10,665 nt of DNA from the NCBI GenBank assembly GCA_014379915.1, contig JACMKV010000057.1, positions 1 to 10,665 of the forward strand, given 5' to 3'. The DNA is from Burkholderiales bacterium (GTDB taxonomy: Bacteria; Pseudomonadota; Gammaproteobacteria; Burkholderiales; JACMKV01). The translations under genes and the position numbers were made by a program. This document shows positions 6,785 to 10,665 of this stretch, in pieces; the first letter of the stretch is position 1, and every line of letters starts with the position of its first letter. The notes beneath the pieces are model-generated. The model made no database searches. It was not told where the DNA came from and was given only the letters and a program-made list of their open reading frames with translations.

Positions 6785-9016
6785 TCAGGCGGCACTGAGC
6801 CTCGCGTATTCGAGCGCCAGCCATTTTACGCCGGCGTCGTAGAAGCTGACCTGCACGCGCGCATCGCTGCCCCGGCCTTCGGCATTGACGATGACGCCGG
6901 CGCCGAATTTCGGATGAACGACGTTCTGGCCGATGTTCCACTGCGATCCGGCCGTGGGTTGGCTTAAGGCCGCTCGCATCCGGCTCTGGCCCGGAAGCGC
7001 AAACGAGCCGCTGGTTTCCCGGCCGCTGCGGAACCGGCCGGAGTTGAAAGATAGCGCTGGCGCCAGCAATTTCTGCATCAGCTCTTCGGGAATTTCGCGC
7101 AGGAAGCGCGATTCGTAGCTGTAGCGCGTTTGCCCGTGCAGCATGCGGCTTTGCGCGAAACTCAAATACAGCCTGCGCCGCGCGCGCGTCAAGGCGACAT
7201 ACATTAGACGTCGCTCTTCCTCAAGGCCGGCCGGTTCGAGAGCGCTGTTTTCGTGCGGAAACAAGCCCTCCTCCAAACCGCTGATGAACACGGTATGGAA
7301 CTCCAGACCCTTGGCCGAATGCACGGTCATCAACTGCAGCGCATCCGCGCCCGCCCCGGCCTGATGCTCGCCGGCTTCGAGCGACGCGTGGGCGAGGAAT
7401 GATGACAGCATATCTTCGACGTCGCCGGCCTCCCTGACGAAGCTCGTCGCCGCGTTGACCAGTTCGCCGAGGTTTTCCAGGCGATCGGCGCCTTCCCTGT
7501 CGTTCTGGTAATGCGTTTTCAAGCCGCTGGTCTCGATCACGTGATCGATGATCTCGGGCAGCGGCAAACCCGCGCACGCGGAACGCATGCCTTCAATCAA
7601 ACCGACAAACGCAGCCAGTCCCTTATTAACCTTCCCGCATCCCCGACTCCCGATCCCGGATCCCCGACCTCCGATATTTCCGATCCCCGATTCCCGCGCC
7701 GCCGCTTGCCACAAACTCACCTTGCCGGCAGCAGCAGCATCATTCAATTGCTCCAGGCTGCGCGCGCCGATGCCGCGCGGCGGAAAATTGATCACGCGCA
7801 GCAGCGCATTGTCGTCATCGGGGTTGGCGATCAGGCGCAGATAGGCGAGCGCGTGCTTGATCTCCTGGCGCTCGAAAAAACGCAGGCCGCCGTAGACGCG
7901 ATACGGCAACGCCGCATTGAACAACGCGTGTTCAAGCACGCGCGATTGCGCGTTCGAACGGTAGACCAGCGCGATATCCGAGAGCCCAACACCGTCGCGC
8001 CGCAGATTCTGAATCTCGTCGACGATGAAGCGCGCCTCCTCGAAATCGCTTGCCGCCTGATACAGCCGCAATGGTTCACCGCGGCCTTCGGCTGTCCATA
8101 AATTTTTGCCGAGACGGCCCCGGTTCTGGCTGATCAACGCGTTCGCCGCATCGAGGATGGCGCCGTGCGAGCGGTAATTCTGTTCGAGCTTGATGACTTT
8201 GCCGATTGCAAAATCGCGCTCGAAACTTTGCATGTTGCTGACGTTGGCGCCGCGAAACGCGTAAATCGACTGATCGTCGTCGCCGACCGCGAACACGGCG
8301 CTGTCGCGTCCGGCGAGCAGTTTCAGCCATTGATACTGCAGGGAGCTGGTGTCCTGAAACTCGTCGACCAGAATGTGCGAGAAGCGATTGCGGTAGTGAT
8401 CGCGCAACGACGCGTTGCTGGCGAGCAGCTCATAGGAGCGCAGCAGCAGTTCGGCAAAATCGACGACGCCTTCGCGATTGCATTGTTCGTCGTAGGCCGA
8501 ATAAAACTCGGTCATGCGCCGTGAAATGTCGTCGCTCGCTTCGATTCTGGAAGCGCGCAATCCGGCGTCCTTGTTGCCGTTGATGAAATACAGCAACTGC
8601 CGCGCCGGAAATTTTTCGTCGTCGATGTTGAGCCGCTTCATCAGGCGCTTGACCGCGGAAAGCTGGTCGGCCGAATCGAGAATCTGGAAGCTTTGCGGCA
8701 GGCCGGCATCGCGGTAATGCGCGCGCAGCAAGCGGTTGCACAAACCGTGAAACGTGCCTATCCACATGCCGCGCGGATTGATCGGCAGCATGCTCGTGAT
8801 GCGCGTGAGCATTTCGCGCGCCGCCTTGTTGGTGAAGGTGACAGCCAGCAGATTCAGCGGACGAGCGCGCCCGCTCTGGATCAGCCATGCGATGCGCGTC
8901 GTCAGCACGCGCGTTTTTCCGGAGCCTGCGCCGGCCAGGATCAGCGCCGATTGGTGGGGCAGGGTAACTGCTTCGAGCTGCTCGGGATTGAGACCGGAAA
9001 GTAGGGAATCTGACAC
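6785..9016 (-). CDS. uvrD: DNA helicase II (UvrD), SF1A 3'-5' helicase, with a G-rich coding insert
   Basis: The product is 743 residues (E. coli 720). It unwinds DNA in nucleotide excision repair and mismatch repair and strips proteins from DNA. Helicase motifs in order are Walker A GAGSGKT (29-35), Ia VTFTNKAAREM (59-69), II VDEFQDT (217-223), III VGDDDQSIYAFRGA (244-257), IV LEQNYRS (277-283), V MTVHSAKGLEF (563-573) and VI EERRLMYVALTRARRRL (600-616). A C-terminal Tudor-like module (about 693-743, IGQNVVHPKFGAGVIV to ALEYARL) marks UvrD rather than Rep. The start is GTG 9016, the only in-frame start between an upstream TAG and the conserved SGLNPEQLEAV. No Shine-Dalgarno is visible, and the start lies in a direct repeat. 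Residues about 443-462 (SGIGNIGG to GCGK) are an unusual low-complexity insert. The gene lies 52 bp downstream of the phosphoribulokinase gene on the same strand. Confidence 0.97.
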   Translation of the reverse strand: MSDSLLSGLNPEQLEAVTLPHQSALILAGAGSGKTRVLTTRIAWLIQSGRARPLNLLAVTFTNKAAREMLTRITSMLPINPRGMWIGTFHGLCNRLLRAHYRDAGLPQSFQILDSADQLSAVKRLMKRLNIDDEKFPARQLLYFINGNKDAGLRASRIEASDDISRRMTEFYSAYDEQCNREGVVDFAELLLRSYELLASNASLRDHYRNRFSHILVDEFQDTSSLQYQWLKLLAGRDSAVFAVGDDDQSIYAFRGANVSNMQSFERDFAIGKVIKLEQNYRSHGAILDAANALISQNRGRLGKNLWTAEGRGEPLRLYQAASDFEEARFIVDEIQNLRRDGVGLSDIALVYRSNAQSRVLEHALFNAALPYRVYGGLRFFERQEIKHALAYLRLIANPDDDNALLRVINFPPRGIGARSLEQLNDAAAAGKVSLWQAAARESGIGNIGGRGSGIGSRGCGKVNKGLAAFVGLIEGMRSACAGLPLPEIIDHVIETSGLKTHYQNDREGADRLENLGELVNAATSFVREAGDVEDMLSSFLAHASLEAGEHQAGAGADALQLMTVHSAKGLEFHTVFISGLEEGLFPHENSALEPAGLEEERRLMYVALTRARRRLYLSFAQSRMLHGQTRYSYESRFLREIPEELMQKLLAPALSFNSGRFRSGRETSGSFALPGQSRMRAALSQPTAGSQWNIGQNVVHPKFGAGVIVNAEGRGSDARVQVSFYDAGVKWLALEYARLSAA
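7630..7696 (-). repeat. Degenerate G-rich heptamer array inside uvrD
   Basis: Read on the coding strand from 7696 to 7630, the sequence splits into nine CGG-starting units of 6 to 9 bp: CGGGAAT, CGGGGAT, CGGAAATAT, CGGAGGT, CGGGGATC, CGGGAT, CGGGAGT, CGGGGATG, CGGGAAGG. Five runs of three or four G at 7634-7665 are separated by 3-4 nt, a canonical intramolecular G-quadruplex pattern on the coding strand. The array stays in frame and encodes a Gly/Ser/Ile/Arg-rich stretch. From the LWQA motif to the following LI helix the protein is 11 residues longer than E. coli UvrD. Confidence 0.8.
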
Positions 9017-9028
9017 GAAGGAATCTGA
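9005..9028. repeat. 9-bp direct repeat flanking the uvrD start
   Basis: GGAATCTGA occurs at 9005-9013 and 9020-9028, a period of 15 bp. On the uvrD strand this is TCAGATTCC, then TTCGTG containing the GTG start, then TCAGATTCC again. The second copy encodes Ser-Asp-Ser at residues 2-4; the first lies in the leader where a Shine-Dalgarno would be expected. Confidence 0.8.
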
Positions 9029-9057
9029 AGCGGCGACAAACGACTACTCGGTTGCGT

Positions 9058-9063
9058 ATTATA
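9058..9063 (-). promoter_or_regulatory. Candidate -10 box for uvrD
   Basis: A perfect TATAAT on the minus strand lies in the phosphoribulokinase-uvrD gap, about 42 bp before the GTG start. No good -35 hexamer is found at 16-18 bp (AACCGA at 17 bp); a TTGAGA lies 22 bp upstream, too far. The site may let uvrD be transcribed independently of the gene before it. Confidence 0.4.
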
Positions 9064-9068
9064 ACCGC

Positions 9069-9941
9069 TCAGGCTTTACTTCGGTTCTCAATCAGCTTGC
9101 GGATCAGCGGCGTCAGGATCAGTTGCATGGCGAGGCCCATCTTGCCGCCGGGCACGACGATCGAATTCGGCCGCGACATGAACGAATCGTGGATCATGGT
9201 CAGCAGATACGGAAAGTCGACGCCTTTAGGATCGCGATAGCGGATCACGACAAAGCTCTCGTCGAGCGTCGGAATATCGCGGGCAATGAATGGGTTCGAG
9301 GTATCGACGGTCGGCACGCGCTGGAAGTTGATGTGCGTGCGCGAAAATTGCGGCGTGATGTAATGCACATAATCGTGCATGCGGCGCAGGATGGTTTGCG
9401 TAACCGCCTCGATCGAATAGCCGCGCATCTGCATATCGCGATGGATTTTCTGTATCCATTCGAGATTGACGATAGGCACAACGCCGATCAGCAGATCGAC
9501 ATAGCGGCCGACGTCCATATCGCCGTGGCGCACGCCCCCATGCAGGCCTTCGTAAAACAGCACATCGCTGTTCGGAGGCATTTCCGCCCACGGCGTAAAG
9601 GTTCCCGGTTCCTGGCCCCGCGGTGCGGCTTCTTCGTCGTTGTGCAGATACAGGCGCGTCTTGCCGTTGCCGCTGCGCCCGTATTCGGCGAATACATGAG
9701 CGAGCTCATCGAACAGATTCGCTTCCGGACCGAAATGGCTGATGCAGCGCTCGGCGGTTTTCTCCGATGCGTCGATCGCTTCCTTCATGTCTTCGCGGTT
9801 GTAGCGATGAAAGCTGTCGCCCTCGATGATCACGGCGTTGATCTTCTCGCGTCGGAAAATGTGCTCGAAAGTACCTTTAACCGAGCTCGTTCCCGCGCCC
9901 GACGAACCGGTCACCGCAATGACCGGATGCTTGACCGACAT
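9069..9941 (-). CDS. Phosphoribulokinase, class I (CbbP-like)
   Basis: The product is 290 residues, the usual length of proteobacterial class I enzymes. It phosphorylates ribulose 5-phosphate with ATP to ribulose 1,5-bisphosphate, the RuBisCO substrate. The start is ATG 9941, with GGAG at 9948-9951 and the conserved N-terminus SVKHPVIAVTGSSGAGTSSV; an upstream ATG at 10073 would add 44 unrelated residues across the leuS promoter. Motifs are the P-loop GSSGAGTS (12-19), EGDSFHRYNR (40-49) with Asp42, His45 and Arg49, Walker B FYEGLHGG with Glu131, and NLEWIQKIHRD (159-169) with Asp169. These positions coincide with the catalytic residues of the Rhodobacter sphaeroides enzyme. WIQKIHRD, MIHDSFMSR and AMQLILTPLI look more like CbbP of autotrophs than E. 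coli PrkB. No RuBisCO or cbbR gene is in the window, so Calvin-cycle use is inferred. The symbol is left open between cbbP and prkB. Confidence 0.93.
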   Translation of the reverse strand: MSVKHPVIAVTGSSGAGTSSVKGTFEHIFRREKINAVIIEGDSFHRYNREDMKEAIDASEKTAERCISHFGPEANLFDELAHVFAEYGRSGNGKTRLYLHNDEEAAPRGQEPGTFTPWAEMPPNSDVLFYEGLHGGVRHGDMDVGRYVDLLIGVVPIVNLEWIQKIHRDMQMRGYSIEAVTQTILRRMHDYVHYITPQFSRTHINFQRVPTVDTSNPFIARDIPTLDESFVVIRYRDPKGVDFPYLLTMIHDSFMSRPNSIVVPGGKMGLAMQLILTPLIRKLIENRSKA

Positions 9942-10005
9942 GTAATGCTCCAGCAACGTGTTGTGCCCGATGTTACACCAGAGGCTATCGCGTAGCTCGC
10001 GCCAT

Positions 10006-10021
10006 CCGGCCGCATGGCCGG
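10006..10021. repeat. Perfect inverted repeat in the phosphoribulokinase-leuS divergent promoter region
   Basis: CCGGCC (10006-10011), spacer GCAT, GGCCGG (10016-10021). It ends 15 bp before the leuS -10 box and covers the expected -35 position. It could be an operator or simply a GC-rich chance palindrome. It does not look like the T-N11-A motif of CbbR. Confidence 0.5.
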
Positions 10022-10036
10022 CCCATGGTTCGCGGG

Positions 10037-10042
10037 TATAAT
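10037..10042 (+). promoter_or_regulatory. Candidate -10 box of leuS
   Basis: TATAAT sits 29 bp before the leuS ATG, which would give a leader of about 20-25 nt. The hexamer at 17-bp spacing (ATGGCC, 10014-10019) does not match a -35 consensus, so the promoter may rely on an activator or on other contacts. Confidence 0.5.
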
Positions 10043-10071
10043 TTCGCTTTCCCCCGTCTCCCCGCCATTCC

Positions 10072-10665
10072 ATGCAAGCGTATTACCGACCAAGCGAAAT
10101 CGAACGCCAGGTGCAACAGCAATGGCAGCAAAGCCGCGCCTTCAATGCCCGCGAAGACAGTGAACGGCCCAAGTATTACTGCCTGTCGATGTTCCCGTAT
10201 CCATCGGGCAAGCTGCATATGGGCCACGTGCGCAATTACACGATAGGCGACGCGCTGGCGCGCTATCACCGCATGCGCGGTTATAACGTATTGCAGCCGA
10301 TGGGCTGGGACGCGTTCGGATTGCCGGCGGAGAATGCGGCGATCGCCAATAACGTGGCGCCGGCGAAGTGGACGTACGACAACATCGACTACATGCGCAA
10401 GCAACTGCAATCGCTCGGGCTCGCCATCGACTGGGAGCGCGAGCTTGCCACCTGCCAGCCCGAATACTACCGCTGGAACCAGTGGCTGTTCCTGCGCATG
10501 CTCGAAAAAGGTCTGGCCTACAAGAAAAGCGGCGTCGTCAACTGGGACCCGGTCGATCGAACCGTGCTTGCCAACGAGCAGGTCATCGAAGGCCGCGGCT
10601 GGCGAACCGGCGCGGTGGTCGAGAAGCGCGAAATCCCGATGTATTACCTGAAAATCACGGCATAT
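10072..10665 (+). CDS. leuS: Leucyl-tRNA synthetase, N-terminal part (3' end outside window)
   Basis: There are 198 codons from ATG 10072 to the right edge, all open. This is the class Ia synthetase that charges tRNA-Leu. The N-terminus AYYRPSEIERQVQQQW, the class I signature in FPYPSGKLHMGHVRNYT (residues 41-57, HMGH at 49-52), and LQPMGWDAFGLPAENAA are diagnostic of bacterial LeuRS. The small zinc-binding-like insert reads VNWDPVDRTVLANEQVIEGRGWRTG, where E. coli has Cys at the corresponding positions (VNWCP and GCCWRC). The zinc ligands are absent, as I recall is common in betaproteobacteria. There is no Shine-Dalgarno: the 29 nt before the ATG are pyrimidine-rich. The editing domain, the KMSKS loop and the anticodon-binding part lie beyond the window. 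The gene is divergent from the phosphoribulokinase gene (130-bp gap). Confidence 0.97.
   Translation, partial: MQAYYRPSEIERQVQQQWQQSRAFNAREDSERPKYYCLSMFPYPSGKLHMGHVRNYTIGDALARYHRMRGYNVLQPMGWDAFGLPAENAAIANNVAPAKWTYDNIDYMRKQLQSLGLAIDWERELATCQPEYYRWNQWLFLRMLEKGLAYKKSGVVNWDPVDRTVLANEQVIEGRGWRTGAVVEKREIPMYYLKITAY

Noticed and set aside
7630..7696. Possibility that the G-rich array marks a frameshift or pseudogene in uvrD
   Set aside because: The frame stays open through the array and all downstream helicase motifs and the C-terminal module are intact in the same frame.
8754..9995. A 413-codon open frame on the plus strand across the uvrD / phosphoribulokinase junction
   Set aside because: It is antisense to two confidently identified genes, shows no recognisable domain and has the composition expected of a GC-rich shadow frame.
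9942..10073. A 44-residue N-terminal extension of the phosphoribulokinase from the ATG at 10073
   Set aside because: Family members begin at the SVKHPVIAVTG segment, a good GGAG precedes ATG 9941, and the extension would run through the leuS promoter.
10334..10651. A 105-codon plus-strand frame near the right edge
   Set aside because: It lies wholly inside leuS in another frame and has no family pattern.

Overview
The window is GC-rich chromosomal DNA of a proteobacterium, most likely a betaproteobacterium (Nitrosomonadales-like). I base this on the protein flavour of PolA, UvrD, LeuS and LipA, on a BPSS1780-type membrane protein, and on the LOG-family / DUF2782 / thrB gene set beside polA. 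A phosphoribulokinase close to the RuBisCO-pathway (CbbP) class hints at an autotroph with a Calvin cycle. The taxonomy is inference from recognised families, not a database result. No tRNA, rRNA, CRISPR array, insertion sequence, integrase or phage gene was seen.

Layout. Positions 1-182 hold the 3' end of lipA (lipoyl synthase), followed after 12 bp by a small Uma2/DUF820 PD-(D/E)XK nuclease-like gene (195-854). A short convergent gap (855-906) with a weak hairpin leads into polA (DNA polymerase I, minus strand, 907-3645). Divergent from polA is a probable plus-strand operon: a LOG-family phosphoribohydrolase-like gene with a TTG start (3717-4445), an exported DUF2782 protein (4532-4888), thrB (homoserine kinase, 4934-5872) and a BPSS1780-type membrane protein (5924-6670). 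After a convergent gap of about 114 bp come two minus-strand genes, uvrD (6785-9016, GTG start) and, upstream of it, a phosphoribulokinase gene (9069-9941). Divergent from the latter, leuS (10072 onward) runs off the right edge.

The genes are mainly housekeeping: lipoate synthesis, DNA replication and repair (polA, uvrD), threonine synthesis, leucyl-tRNA charging and possibly CO2 fixation. I see no complete new multi-gene system.

The most notable points are inside the core genes. (1) PolA has an intact polymerase and 5'-nuclease but lacks the first-motif glutamate (DxE) of the 3'-5' proofreading exonuclease, apparently by loss of one codon. (2) uvrD carries an in-frame array of nine degenerate G-rich units of about 7 bp that encodes a Gly/Ser/Arg/Ile-rich insert and contains a G-quadruplex-type motif. 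(3) The polA interdomain linker has a similar G-rich stretch. (4) The uvrD start codon lies inside a 9-bp direct repeat with no visible Shine-Dalgarno. (5) leuS has a pyrimidine-rich leader without a Shine-Dalgarno, and a perfect inverted repeat lies in the phosphoribulokinase-leuS divergent promoter region.
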